The translations under genes and the position numbers were made by a program. From Azorinus chamasolen (lineage: Eukaryota > Mollusca > Bivalvia > Cardiida > Solecurtidae): a stretch of DNA of 64,000 bases. The DNA lies in assembly GCA_963576725.1 (NCBI GenBank), contig OY755244.1, positions 33,205,876 through 33,269,875 of the forward strand, read 5' to 3'. Of the stretch, positions 21,637 to 31,966 are shown piece by piece. How positions within the stretch are numbered: the stretch's first letter is position 1; each line of letters starts with the position of its first letter. Under the pieces are notes generated by a model that saw nothing but the letters and a program-made list of their open reading frames with translations, had not been told where the DNA came from and searched no databases.

Positions 21637-21857
21637 TTATCCCTTTCCCTCATATAAACGTGTTTTCATGCATTTGCAAATAGAGCAGACCCAGATCAGA
21701 TGGTTCCTATAGTAGATAGAATAGAATTTGATAGATATGTTTCTTTACTTTCTAAAATGGCTACAATGTTCTGCCTTCCATATTTCGTTGTAACTATTTT
21801 CGCCATGAGTATTCAGTAGGTATTGAAATTTGGAATAAACATAGAACAGTGAAAGTG
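21637..21857 (-). mobile_element. TTAA-C MITE missing the second palindrome arm
   Basis: The sequence passes from AGATGGTTCCTATAG directly to TAGATAGAATAGAATTTGAT. The break is at the apex. The remainder matches TTAA-C. Confidence 0.75.
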
Positions 21858-22050
21858 CACTGTCAAAGATTTTCAAATCACTGCCTAAGTTTCATGACAA
21901 AGATTTTGCCGACTCAGCAGTAAGCAAGTGATGTGAAACAGCCCATGTGATGCCATTGTTATGCTTGTGGATAAAACAATAGAGGTGACAAAGTCTTGAC
22001 ATACATAACTTACATTGCTCTAGATAGTCCACTTATCTGCTTAAAATACA

Positions 22051-22200
22051 TTAAAACCAAAGTGTTTATTATAATCCATTCCCTCAAAGGCTATTTTAGA
22101 GGGAATGGATTATAGCAAACACTTTAGTTTTGACGTATATGAGCCAATGCTCTATTCATTGCAATGATTTCAAAACTACACCATTCTAAAAATATACACC
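22051..22200. mobile_element. Foldback fused to a TTAA-A remnant
   Basis: AAAGTGTTTATTATAATCC and ATTCCCTC at the left are inverted as GAGGGAATGGATTATAGC and AAACACTTT. The arms incorporate TTAA-A end sequence (CATTCCCTC). 22145-22200 is the right flank of a TTAA-A copy. Confidence 0.55.
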
Positions 22201-22201
22201 A

Positions 22202-22350
22202 AGGTCTCAAAGCATCAAGCATATAAAACAACCAGAGAAACTCTGTAGATCATACAAGTAGGGCATCGCGCCCAGGTTTCTCTGTATATTCTCCCCTCTC
22301 TCTTGGACATCCAATTAGCCCATAGTGAGCAGAAATGGACATTAATCAAC
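22202..22350 (-). repeat. Dispersed repeat N, copy 1
   Basis: On the minus strand it reads CATTTCTGCTCACTATGGGC, GAGAGAGGGGAGAATATACA and GTTTCTCTGGTTGTTTTATA, matching 61728-61955 on the plus strand. The right edge runs into a short ATGGACATTAATCAA tandem repeat. Confidence 0.7.
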
Positions 22351-22436
22351 ACATGTAAATGGACATTAATCAAGACAGAAATGGACATTAATCAACACAT
22401 GTAAACAAACTAGCTTACCATAAGGTTAATATCATC

Positions 22437-22677
22437 TTAACCCATTCCCTCATATTGATGCCTTTTGACGCCTTTGTAAAAGTCACTTTATAAAACCATT
22501 GTGATAAATAGAGCATTAATTTTGCTTGATAGGAGCATAGTTTTTATGCTCTATTTATCACAAAAACTTCAAAACTACACAATTCTGAAATTTTCCTTTT
22601 CCCTAGTTAATACTCCTTTTCGGTAGATTTATTCGAAGAGGTAGGACCTAAAAATAGCTAATGAGGGAATGGGTTAA
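22437..22677 (+). mobile_element. TTAA-A MITE with enlarged apex
   Basis: A 241-bp copy whose centre reads GAGCATTAATTTTGCTTGAT..GAGCATAG, about 12 bases longer than usual. TTAA is at both ends. Confidence 0.9.
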
Positions 22678-22868
22678 GAATGGTACAGACACAGCTACTT
22701 AGAATGTGATACTCATAACATCACAACAAGTACGGGTACTCTTGATTTTATTAGATTTAAACTCCTCTGATGGCCCTGACTGTGTTTCAGACTAATAATT
22801 GACATTCAATTGCTTTTCTGTCTAAATTAATATGAATTTTCTTCTCTAGATATTTTCTTTGATATATT

Positions 22869-23282
22869 TTAACCCTTTCCTTCATATAAATGCCTATTCA
22901 CGCCTTTGCAAACAGTGTAAACCCAGATCAGACAGCTGTCTGATCAGTATCTGCTCTGTTTGCTTATGGTACAATACAGTAAAACCTCTCTATAACGGCC
23001 ACACAACTACATCAAAATATTTTGTGTAAAAGGCAGGTGGCTACTTAAAGCAAGGTGAAAGTAAAACAGAACGCTCCTATAAGCAACCACCTGCCCTAAA
23101 TACCAATTAATTAACACAATTTAGTGGCCGTTATAGAGAGGTTTTACTTCATAGATATGAATCTGCAGTTTCTATCTGCGCCAAAACATCATGTATACAT
23201 TATGCCAATGTAGAAATCCAGCTAATAAACATTCATGATGTCATTATTCCTTACATGAATATTAAACAGGGAAAGCGTTTAA
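22869..23282 (-). mobile_element. TTAA-B MITE split by Pogo-D
   Basis: The palindrome has lost its apex (GATCAGACAGCTGTCTGATC). Sequence is interrupted at 22977-23150 and resumes with TAGATATGAATCTGCAGTT, as in intact copies. Confidence 0.8.
22977..23150 (+). mobile_element. Pogo-D MITE (CTCTATAACGG subtype), apex deleted
   Basis: The ends are CAGTAAAACCTCTCTATAAC and GTTATAGAGAGGTTTTACT between TA dinucleotides. The inner right arm is lost: ACAGAACGCTCCTATAAGCAACC skips from the apex to the outer arm. Confidence 0.8.
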
Positions 23283-23313
23283 TCTCTTTTTAGCATAAAA
23301 AACACTGACAATA

Positions 23314-23510
23314 CTGTAAAACCCCTCTAATGCTAAAAGAGGTATAATTCTGGGTGTTAGATGCAGATGGTAGCTTAACGCAGGACAAAATTATGCAGAA
23401 AGCTCCTTGAGGAGTTTTCTGCATTACTTTTGTCCTGCATTAAGCAACCACCTGCTTATAAAGACAACTATGTTTATTCATTAAGTGGTCGCATTAGAGG
23501 GGTTCTACTG
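23314..23510 (+). mobile_element. Pogo-D MITE (CTCTAATGC subtype)
   Basis: A 197-bp copy between TA dinucleotides. The apex is GCTCCTTGAGGAGTTTTCTGC. It directly follows the minus-strand coding fragment at 23523-23784, and its AATAAA (minus strand, 23471-23476) lies about 50 nt after that fragment's stop. Confidence 0.85.
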
Positions 23511-23522
23511 TATTTAGAAATC

Positions 23523-23784
23523 TTATGTGCACAGAGTCAACATATTTTCTGCAACTCTGTCCAAATATTGAAACATATCTAAAATACGAGAAAACGCCAC
23601 TGAATTCCCCCTTGCAACACCGATCAACTTGGTCCCAGTTAATGCTGACCTCATAAGTTTTCTCAATATGTCATGAATTTGTTCATTGCGTAAAACAAAT
23701 ATTTTATCAAGCAAATAGGATGCCAAGTTTCTTTCCAATAATACATTCTCATTTATGTTCAATACCATGGGAATAAAATGCGTT
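23523..23784 (-). CDS. Unrecognised protein fragment, candidate last exon
   Basis: On the minus strand an acceptor-like TTCATTGGCCAG is followed by an 86-codon open frame ending in TAA (23523-23525). It reads as genuine protein, for example LERNLASYLLDKIFVLRNEQ, then GTKLIGVARGNSVAF and FQYLDRVAENML. It is helix-rich without transmembrane segments. No internal GT donor is convincing, so it may be a terminal exon. Upstream it is closed by a stop, so it is not an intact single-exon gene. I cannot name the family. Confidence 0.45.
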
Positions 23785-23965
23785 CTGGCCAATGAAGTTT
23801 AATAAAAACTTCCTACTATATTTCCCATGTGGAGAACATTTATGCGCTTTTTGTCCTGTAAATCTTTCTTTCCCAACATTTTGTAATCATCCTTCAAATA
23901 CATCGGAAATTATTCCTTAACCACTACCGAATCTCTTTATAGTAACTACTTAAAAATTTAGGTAT

Positions 23966-24115
23966 TTAACCCTTTCCTTCATATAAACACATTTTCAGGC
24001 ATTTGCAAACAGAGAAGACCAAGACCTGTAGGAGCCATCTCATCAGGATCTGCTCTGTTTGCTAATGGAATTTTATAGTTCTGAGTTTTTTTACTTTATC
24101 AAATGGCTTCACTGT
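23966..24115 (-). mobile_element. TTAA-C MITE, 3' truncated
   Basis: TTAACCCTTTCCTTCATATA and AATGGCTTCACTGTATG identify it. The palindrome left arm is shortened (GACCAAGACCTGTAGGAGCC). Confidence 0.7.
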
Positions 24116-24650
24116 ATGCGTAGTCCGACATTAAGCTAACAAGGAATTTACATTTGAATTCATTGTTTAACTTATAAGATTTGTTTTAGAGCTCTGATGA
24201 ATGCATGACGTAAAATAATGACGTCATAACTGTCATTTTTGAATAACATAAACAAAGTCAGGTAGTACCGATCAATACAACAAAGAAATTGATTTTTTGT
24301 ATAACTTTACAACTGTATAAACTTTACGTTTGTCCAGTTCTAGAATATGATTTGACAACGATGTCAAACCCTTTTCTCCAGCCATGTTTGAATATATCTA
24401 GATCTAGAGCTATGTTGCTAACATCAATGCATTGCACGTGAAAAAGATCGTTGGCCGATTATGGATAATCGGCCCACCGGGCCATCATGGCTTGGTCACA
24501 TGACTCCGTAACAACAGTTTTCTACGGCAATTTTGTTACTATTTATAGCAAGGTATTCAATAAAAGCAAGTAACCGCAGAGCACAGAATAAACATAATGC
24601 ACAACAGCCATTTTGGATATTTTTTCCTTCAACATGGTGTTATAAATGTT
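24116..24650. other. Unique island
   Basis: Contains a short palindrome, GGCCGATTATGGATAATCGGCC (24452 region), and otherwise nothing I can assign. Confidence 0.45.
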
Positions 24651-24894
24651 TTAACCCTTTACTCCATCAATATTTATGTAAGAAATAATGACATTATGAA
24701 TAGTAATTAGATTTATTTTTATAAATTATTGGCATATGAATACAGGAATTTTTTGCTTTGACAACAACTGTACATGCTCTAAAAATTTACATGCTCTCAT
24801 AAGAAAACAGAGCGGCCCTGATCAGATAGCTTCACCAGGAGCCATCTGTTCTGGGTCTACTCTGTTTGCATAGGTTATATGAAGTAAAGGGTTT
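24651..24894 (+). mobile_element. TTAA-B MITE
   Basis: The left TTAA is present; the right end GAAGTAAAGGGTTTAG is decayed. The left arm reads AGATAGCTTCACCAGGAGCC. Confidence 0.8.
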
Positions 24895-24949
24895 AGTACT
24901 AACCTGCACATTATCAGAGGTCCATGTAGATGCGTAAATTTAAACATAT

Positions 24950-25056
24950 TCAAAATTAGTTCCTTTATTTCTTCACCAAACCCTATAGTGTGACCACTCT
25001 TTAGAATCATCTCGAAGAGACGATTCTAAAGAGTGGTCATAGTATAGGGTATTAAC
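24950..25056 (+). mobile_element. Family F core
   Basis: The palindrome ACCACTCTTTAGAATCATCTC / GAGACGATTCTAAAGAGTGG is intact. The outer parts are eroded. Confidence 0.75.
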
Positions 25057-25082
25057 TTAAGAGAACTTCAGTAATGTTGCCT

Positions 25083-25271
25083 TAACTTGTCCCTTACTCC
25101 ATATATGCCATTCTACACCTTTGCAAGCAGAATAGACCCAGATCAGATGGTTCCTATAGGAGCCATCTGATCAGGGTCTGCTCTATTTGCTTATGACATG
25201 CTATAGATCTGATTCTACTGATTCATGATGTCATTATTTCTCACATGAATATTCATTTAGTAAAGGGTTAA
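25083..25271 (-). mobile_element. TTAA-B MITE, shortened
   Basis: A 189-bp copy with a full palindrome (AGATGGTTCCTATAGGAGCCATCT). It lacks the GCCATGGCC..TATAATGG block. Confidence 0.8.
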
Positions 25272-25275
25272 TGCA

Positions 25276-25488
25276 CAGTAGAACCTGTCTAAAGTGACCA
25301 TCCAAAAAGGTCTAATTATGGGTCTATAAGGCAGGTGGTGGCTTAATACAGGTCAAAAGTAATGTAGAAAGCTCCTACAGGAGCTTTCTGCATTACTTTT
25401 GTCCTGCATTAAGCAACCACCTGCTTTCTAAGAATCTTATATTCCATAAATGAATGGCCACTTGAGACAGGTTCTGCCATACATGCTT
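25276..25488 (+). mobile_element. Pogo-D2 MITE (CTGTCTAAAG subtype)
   Basis: The ends are CAGTAGAACCTGTCTAAAG and TTGAGACAGGTTCTGC. The inner arm AATGTAGAAAGCTCCTACAGGAGCTTTCTGCATT has one mismatch. Confidence 0.8.
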
Positions 25489-25524
25489 TATATAATTAAA
25501 GATTCAGAACAAGACCAAGAACTC

Positions 25525-25712
25525 TTAATCCTTTCTTTCTCATAAACACTTTTTCATGCATTTGCAAATGGAGTAGACTCAGATCAGGGTCTGCCCTGTT
25601 TGCTTATAGTATAATAAGGACCTAATTCTACAGTTTCTACCATAGCCAAAACCTAATTAATATTCATGATGTTATTACATCTTTCATGAATACTGAACAC
25701 AGAAATGTTTAA
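25525..25712 (-). mobile_element. TTAA-B MITE without palindrome centre
   Basis: A 188-bp copy. AGTAGACTCAGATCAGGGTCTGC shows both inner arms and apex deleted. Confidence 0.8.
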
Positions 25713-25770
25713 ATGGTCACTTAAAACAAATTTAGCTGTCACAAAAACCAAATTGGCAGATGGCATTTAT

Positions 25771-26016
25771 TTAACCCTTTCCCCGTTCTATGTTAATTTG
25801 AAATTTCAATACCTACTGAATATTCATAGACAAAATAGTTATGAAATATGGAAGGTGGAACATTGTAGCCATTTTAGAAAGTAAAGAAACAGATCTATCA
25901 ACGTCCATTGGCAAACAGAGCAGACCCTGATCAGACGGCTCCTATAGGAGCTCTCTGATCTGGGTCTACTCCTTTTGCAAATGTGTGAAAACACGTTTAT
26001 ATGAAGCAAAGGATTA
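25771..26016 (+). mobile_element. TTAA-C MITE
   Basis: A 246-bp copy with TTAA at both ends. The apex GGCTCCTATAGGAGCTC is intact. Confidence 0.9.
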
Positions 26017-26145
26017 ACAGGCACTGAGAAATAAAGATGAACCATAAGAACTGTACAATGAATGTACATGTATATATATGTATCCATAGTTCTGGCATGT
26101 CCAAGGACACTTGGATGCACACTCACATACAGCTAGTAGACAATA

Positions 26146-27808
26146 CAGTAGAAACCTGTCTCAAGCAGCCATAAAAAAAGTGGTTTAATTATGGGTCTGT
26201 AAGGCAGGTGGCAGCTTAATGCTGGTCAAAAGTAATGCAGAAAGCTCCTACAGGAGCTATTTGCATTACTTTTGCCCTGTATTAAGCAACCACCTGCATT
26301 TTAGGACTCGTTATGTTCAACAAGAGCACCGCAAGACGGGGCAATATACGCCCGAAGGCTGTTCTATAAAATTATGTTGAAAAATAAAGGAGGAGTTAGT
26401 TACACAAGAAATTGCTACCCGAAACTATCAAAGGGCAATAACTCCAGAATGAAAAATGATATGAGAGTTATCTCACTAATATGCACAACTACACATCAAT
26501 ATCTATCATTCCTGAAAGTTTGAAGAAATTATGTTGAAAAATAAAGGAGGAGTTAGTTGCACAAGAAATTGCTGCCCGAAACTATCAAAGGGCAATAACT
26601 CCAGAATGAAAAATGATATGAGAGTTATCTCACTGATATGCACAACTACACATCAGTATCTATCATTCCTGAAAGTTTGAAGAAATTATGTTGAAAACTA
26701 AAGGAGGAGTTAGTTGCACAAGAAATTGCTACCCGAAACTATCAAAGGGCAATAACTCCAGAATAAAAAATGATATGAGAGTTATCTCACCGATATGCAC
26801 AACTACACATCAGTATCTATCATTCCTGAAAGTTTGAAGAAATTATGTTGAAAAATAAAGGAGGAGTTAGTTGCACAAGAAATTGCTACCCGAAACTATT
26901 AAAGGGCAATAACTCCAGAATGAAAAATGATATGAGAGTTATCTCACTGATATGCACAACTAAACATCAGTATCTATCATTCCTGAAAGTTTGAAGAAAT
27001 TATGTTGAAAAATAAAGGAGGAGTTAGTTGCACAAGAAATTGCTACCCGAAACTATCAAAGGGCAATAACTCCAGAATGAAAAATGATATGAGAGTTATC
27101 TCACTGATATGCACAACTACACATCAGTATCTATCATTCCTGAAAGTTTGAAGAAATTATGTTGAAAAATAAAGGAGGAGTTAGTTGCACAAGAAATTGC
27201 TACCCGAAACTATTAAAGGGCAATAACTCCAGAATGAAAAATGATATGAGAGTTATCTCACTGATATGCACAACTAAACATCAGTATCTATCATTCCTGA
27301 AAGTTTGAAGAAATTATGTTGAAAAATAAAGGAGGAGTTAGTTGCACAAGAAATCGCTACCCGAAACTATCAAAGGGCAATAACTCCAGAATGAAAAATG
27401 ATATGAGAGTTATCTCACTGATATGCACAACTACACATCAGTATCTATCATTCCTGAAAGTTTGAAGAAATTATGTTGAAAAATAAAGGAGGAGTTAGTT
27501 GCACAAGAAATTGCTACCCGAAACTATCAAAGGGCAATAACTCCAGAATGAAAAATGATATGAGAGTTATCTCACTGATATGCACAACTACACATCAGTA
27601 TCTATCATTCCTGAAAGTTTGAAGAAATTTTGTTGAAAAATAAAGGAGGAGTTAGTTGCACAAGAAATTGCTAACGGACGGACGGACAGACGGACAGACG
27701 GACAGACAGACAGACGGACAGACGGACGGACGGACGACATGCGCCATACCATAATACGTCCCTTCGGGCGTATAATAAATGAATGGTCACTTAGGATAGG
27801 TTCTACTG
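26146..27808 (+). mobile_element. Pogo-D2 MITE split by Helentron 2
   Basis: The left part 26146-26318 and right part 27777-27808 (GAATGGTCACTTAGGATAGG, TTCTACTG) together make one D2 copy, flanked by TA. Intact copies are continuous at this point (ATGTTCAATAAATGAATGG). Confidence 0.85.
26319..27776 (+). mobile_element. Helentron-like element 2, homogeneous 157-bp core
   Basis: The 5' end AACAAGAGCACCGCAAGACG is followed by ATACGCCCGAAGG (26346-26358). The 3' end CCTTCGGGCGTAT (27761-27773) is its exact 13-bp inverse. About nine core units with AAATTATGTTGAAAAATAAA and GGAGGAGTTAGTTGCACAAG are almost identical. They are followed by an ACGG/ACAG microsatellite (27672-27735). No protein is coded. 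Confidence 0.85.
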
Positions 27809-27813
27809 TATAC

Positions 27814-27941
27814 TAATGGACTGGCACAAGGTGGGACTACTTGTCCAAACATTCTTTGAATCACAGATTCATCAAATATGACCTGCTCATGGCCAAAAGG
27901 GTCCATCTCGACAAGTAGTGTAGATATAGCATGTATGTTAA
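27814..27941 (-). CDS. Candidate exon, minus strand
   Basis: The minus strand reads acceptor GTTGGACCAG and then an open frame including TLLVEMDPFGHEQVIFDESV and QRMFGQVVPPC, up to a donor CCATTA/GTATAC. The Pogo-D2 element starts 4 nt inside the intron, so the donor's downstream bases are the TA duplication. Part of the exon start is duplicated upstream (TGTAGATATAGCAT occurs twice). Protein not recognised. Confidence 0.35.
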
Positions 27942-28081
27942 CTGGTCCAACTCGACAATTAGTGTAGATATAGCATAAAATTATATTAACAAGGTCTACA
28001 CTGCTTATCACCATACTAAATTGTTTTTTTCTATCAAACTTGACAAACACCATGACAAACGTTTCGATCCCACTCTTGTAC

Positions 28082-28540
28082 AATTATCCTATAATGAACC
28101 CATATAAAAGACAGTTTTGAATGTATACAATTATACAGAAACCACATCATATACTGAACCCATATAAAAGACAGGGATGACTGTATACATTTATACAGAA
28201 ACCATCATATACTGAACCCATATAAAAGACAGTTTTGACGAAACAATTATACAGAAACTATCATATACTGAACGTATATAAATGAATGTTTTGATTGTAT
28301 ACAATTAAACAGAAACTATCATATACTGAAATAAGAGTGTTCAAAGGGACACATGTGTCACCTGCTGCAAGAAGTGTTAGAATAAAAAAAAAAGAAGAGT
28401 GACGGACAGACAGACAGACAGACAACGGAAAAGTAATCCCTATGTGACATACTGCTTCTCAACAGGTAACACAAAAAGACAGTTTTGACAGTTTACAATT
28501 CTACAGAAACATGATCACATACTGAACCCATATATCTTTT
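28082..28540 (+). repeat. ~60-bp tandem repeat (5-6 units), interrupted
   Basis: Units carry ATACTGAACCCATATAAAAG, ACAGTTTTGA and TACAATTATACAGAAACC. The last unit (28476-28535) is displaced by the small Helentron at 28330-28474. Confidence 0.8.
28330..28474 (+). mobile_element. Minimal Helentron-like element (~145 bp)
   Basis: The 5' end ATAAGAGTGTTCAAAGGGAC has GTGTCACCTG (28355-28364); the 3' end has CAGGTAACAC (28463-28472), inverse at 9 of 10 positions. Between are a poly-A stretch and GACGGACAGACAGACAGAC. It has no core unit. Confidence 0.6.
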
Positions 28541-28705
28541 TCTGTTGTAATGGTGTCTTTATTTATTCTTTCCTCTTTCAAACGTAAAAGCAAAGTATTG
28601 TCAGATCATTGATAAACTCAAAGATGCAGTCAGATCTGACAGAATATTTGAAGACATGATCATACAGGACACTTGTTTATAACCCAGTTCATGTTCTTCA
28701 AGTGT

Positions 28706-28920
28706 TTAAACCTTTCAACACGGGACATGCATGCACTGTGATTTGCAAACAGTGTAGACCCAGATCAGAGGGCTCCTAGAGGAGCCCTCTGATCAGGGTC
28801 TGCACTGTTTGTCATTCAATATCCTCTAAGAAGTTTAAGCCCTTTCGATCTGAATGGACTCAATAGTTAAACACTGATGGGCTATTCCACTCTGAAAATT
28901 CAGGGTTGATTGTGTGAAGT
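28706..28920 (-). mobile_element. TTAA-E MITE
   Basis: A perfect inner palindrome AGAGGGCTCCTAGAGGAGCCCTCT within CAAACAGTGTAGACCC and GGGTCTGCACTGTTTG. The right end is unclear. Confidence 0.75.
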
Positions 28921-28941
28921 TCTTTGCATGCTAGCCACAAA

Positions 28942-29170
28942 TTAACCCTTTCCTCCATAGGCTATTTTTAGACCCAATCTCCTTGAATGAATCTACCCAA
29001 AAGGAGCATTTACTAGAGAAAAGGAAAATGTTATAATTGTTTAGTATAGAAAACATTGTGATAAATAGAGCATTTGCTCCTATGGAGCAAATGCTCTATT
29101 TATCACAATGGTTTAAAGAAGTGACTATTACAGAGGCGCAGAAAGGCGTATTTATGGAGGAAAGGGTTAA
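28942..29170 (-). mobile_element. TTAA-A MITE
   Basis: A 229-bp copy with apex CTCCTATGGAGC. Its right TTAA (29167-29170) is also the left TTAA of the next element. Confidence 0.9.
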
Positions 29171-29412
29171 CCCTTTCCTTGTTCTGTGTTTATTCCTAAT
29201 TTCAATAGCTACTGAATATTCATGGCCAAAATAGTTATAATGAAATATGGAAGTTGGAACATTGTAGCCATTTTAGAAAGTAATGAAACATATCTTTCAA
29301 ATTCCGTTAGCAAACAGAGTAGACCCTCATCAGATGGCTCTTACAGGAGCCGTCTGATCTGGGTCTACTCTGCAAATTCATGAAAATGCTTTTATATGAA
29401 GGAAATGGTTAA
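29167..29412 (+). mobile_element. TTAA-C MITE sharing its left TTAA
   Basis: A 246-bp copy with apex GGCTCTTACAGGAGCC. The right arm lost GTTTG after CTACTCT. Confidence 0.9.
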
Positions 29413-29641
29413 TGATTGTTTATGCAATCAGTTCTAGACCCAGATGACAACAATGAGTAATTTGGCTCATTAGAAATAATACTAATAGAGACTCTGCACA
29501 TGTTGTTTTGGTAATATAAATAAAGAACTTGAGAAGAACATTTTCTTCTGCAAATGAAGACAAACAAAGTGCTAATGTGTCAGTATATTGATTTTACAAC
29601 ACTGAAGTCCTTTTGATAATAACAGCAGAATCAGAACTATA

Positions 29642-31648
29642 TTATTATTATTATTATTATTATTATTACACATTTATATAGCGCTCTTTTCACACGGGAT
29701 ATGTGCGTTCAAAAGCGCTGTACATGGATGAAATCAATAATCGAAACGAACCGCATGATTATCTATCCAGACAATGAAAGATTTACAATGGATATGCAAT
29801 AAATATAAAAATCACTAGCCGGACGGTCAGTGAAGGATATACAAAAGATATACAATAGATATGAAATCATAAACCGGAAGGAACGGCATGATCGTCCATC
29901 CAGTCAATGAAATGTATGCAATATATGTACAATAAATATAAAATCACTAACCGGTAGGAACCACATGATTATCCACCCGGTCAATGAAAGATATGGAATA
30001 GATATACAATAAATGTATAACCACTAACCGGTAGGAACCACATGATTATCCACCCAGTCAATGAAAGATATGCAATAAATATACAATAAGTATAAAATCA
30101 CCAACTGGTAGGAACCACATGATTATTTATACCAAGTCGGTGAATTATAAGCAATATATATACAATAAATATGATATACAATAAATATGAAATCACTAAC
30201 CGGTAGGAACCACATGATTATCTATTCGGTCAATGAGAGATTGATTCCTACAGCATATCCCAAGGGCTGCAATGGCAAAGGAATCGTAAGGTACGAGAAT
30301 TGATGATTATAAGCTACTTTTCCTAAACTGTCCTAGTAGTATATGTTGAAGAAATGTGTTTTCAGAGATCTTTTGAAACATGCCAGTGAGCTTGCATCTC
30401 TAATGCCTGATGGCAGAGCATTCCAGAGTTTTGGAGCTGCATGCATGAAACTTCTCTCACCGTATTTTACCTTACGACTTTTTGGTACAACCAGCGACAA
30501 GGAGCTACTTGCTGACCTTAATTCTCTGCGGGGCCGATACACGTCAAGCATGTCGACAATGTACTTGGCGGATTCATTGTGCATGGCTTTATACGTAAGT
30601 GTCAGAATTTTGAATTCAATGCGATTTTGAACCGGAAGCCAATGAAGTTCTCTCAAAACAGGCGTGATATGATCATATCGAGGAGTCCTGGTTATGATGC
30701 GGGCCGCTGTATTTTGAACTCTTTGAAGTTTCTGCAGTGTGTTTTTTGAAATTCCATGCAGCAATGAGTTGCAGTAGTCTATTTTTGATGTAACCAGAGA
30801 GTTCACCAAAGTCTTGGTAGCATCAGGTGAGAGGTACTTTCTTATATGACCTATTCGTCGGAGCTGTGCATAACTAGACCTACACACCGAATTCATGTGT
30901 GATGCCATATCCATTTGTGAATCGAGCCATGTACCGAGATTCTTTATACACAAAGACGGTTTGATCTTAGAGGGGCCTACTTGCACATGAATGTCTTCAG
31001 GTACTACTGTGTTTTTTGCATGAAACAGGATGACCTCAGTTTTGTCAGTATTGAGCTTCAGCATGTTCTGGTGCATCCAAGAGACTATTTCGTTGAGACA
31101 GATCTCAACTCGTGATAAAGCTTCTTGTTGACAGGAAATGTCTTTGGGCTTAAAGGACAGGTATAATTGCGAGTCATCGGCATAAAAATGGTGCTTTAGC
31201 CCATGGTTTCTGCAGATTGAGCCGACAGGTTTTGTGTACATGATGTAGTTTTTTGGTCCAAGGACAGATCCCTGTGGCACGCTATATTTCATATTAACTG
31301 GGGTGGACAACTCCCCATCTACTGACACTATTTGATAGCGGTCATTTAGATAGGAGGTCATCCACTCAAGGGGTTTCCCAATGATTCCGAAGTCTTTTTC
31401 AAGGCGCTTTAGCAATGTTTCGTGATCGATAGTGTCAAATGCAGCCGATAAGTCAAGCATCACCAGAACTGTTGTTTCATCTTTATCTAGGGATTGAAGG
31501 ATGTCATTCTGAACTTTCAGAAGAGCAGTCTCTGTTGAGTGATGCTTTCGGTATGCTGATTGATAGTGCTCATGTAGATTGTTTGAGTTCAGGTGGGACT
31601 CAATGCGTTTGTCAACCACTTTTTCTAACACTTTGGAGACAAATATCA
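29642..31648 (-). mobile_element. 5'-truncated CR1/L2-type LINE
   Basis: On the minus strand the element has the reverse-transcriptase frame, then a roughly 600-bp 3' UTR with five or six ~75-bp units (ACTAACCGGTAGGAACCACA), then AAAAGAGCGCTATATAAATG and a (TAA)n tail. An 'AGCGCTATATAAA' end with a trinucleotide tail is typical of L2/CR1 elements. The endonuclease half is missing. It lies in a TTAA-B copy, whose right part follows at 31650-31751. Confidence 0.85.
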
Positions 31649-31649
31649 T
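30333..31649 (-). CDS. LINE reverse transcriptase, N-terminally truncated
   Basis: A 438-codon open frame makes template-primed cDNA for the LINE. Visible features: LDLSAAFDTIDH with catalytic Asp66, VPQGSVLGP around 124-132, and FYADDSQLY with the YADD active site at 156-159. The C-terminal block is typical of CR1/L2 ORF2 (LHWLPVQNRIEFKILTLTYK and APKLWNALPSGIR). After VLGP the usual LLF is replaced by KNY. The first Met codon overlaps the LINE-MITE junction, so it is not a native start. The endonuclease domain is absent, so this copy is dead on arrival, but the open frame implies a young insertion. Confidence 0.92.
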   Translation of the reverse strand: MIFVSKVLEKVVDKRIESHLNSNNLHEHYQSAYRKHHSTETALLKVQNDILQSLDKDETTVLVMLDLSAAFDTIDHETLLKRLEKDFGIIGKPLEWMTSYLNDRYQIVSVDGELSTPVNMKYSVPQGSVLGPKNYIMYTKPVGSICRNHGLKHHFYADDSQLYLSFKPKDISCQQEALSRVEICLNEIVSWMHQNMLKLNTDKTEVILFHAKNTVVPEDIHVQVGPSKIKPSLCIKNLGTWLDSQMDMASHMNSVCRSSYAQLRRIGHIRKYLSPDATKTLVNSLVTSKIDYCNSLLHGISKNTLQKLQRVQNTAARIITRTPRYDHITPVLRELHWLPVQNRIEFKILTLTYKAMHNESAKYIVDMLDVYRPRRELRSASSSLSLVVPKSRKVKYGERSFMHAAPKLWNALPSGIRDASSLACFKRSLKTHFFNIYY

Positions 31650-31751
31650 ATCATAAGCAAACAGAGCAGACCCTGATCAGATGGCCGTTTGATCTGGGTC
31701 TACTCTGTTTGCAAATGTGTGAAAAGGCATTTATGTGAAGGAAAGGGTTAA
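31650..31751 (+). mobile_element. Right part of the TTAA-B copy broken by the LINE
   Basis: ATATCATAAGCAAACAGAGC through GAAGGAAAGGGTTAA. The matching left fragment before the LINE is short (GCAGAATCAGAACTATAT near 29624-29641). Confidence 0.7.
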
Positions 31752-31788
31752 TCCTTTGAATGATAAATGATCCATCATTGTTTAATGT

Positions 31789-31966
31789 CAACCCTTACAA
31801 AGCTCAAATTTCAAATGGACTATTCCAAATTTGAAACAGGTCAAGCTTATGGCGAATATATAGGAATTTTTTCAAAAGAAAAGTGTAACATGATAAACAG
31901 TGCAGACCCTGATGAGAGGGTTTGCAAAGGACATTAGTGACAAGTGTCCCGCACTGTAATGGTTAA
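31789..31966 (+). mobile_element. TTAA-E MITE without apex
   Basis: A plus-oriented copy. The palindrome collapses to CAGACCCTGATGAGAGGGTTTGCAAAGGAC, with the whole right arm lost. It shares the TTAA at 31963 with the next element. Confidence 0.75.

Noticed and set aside
26371..27660. Regular 157-bp repeats resembling a CRISPR-like array
   Set aside because: The repeats are directly adjacent without variable spacers and lie between Helentron termini.
30343..30630. 95-codon plus-strand frame
   Set aside because: It is the antisense shadow of the LINE reverse transcriptase.
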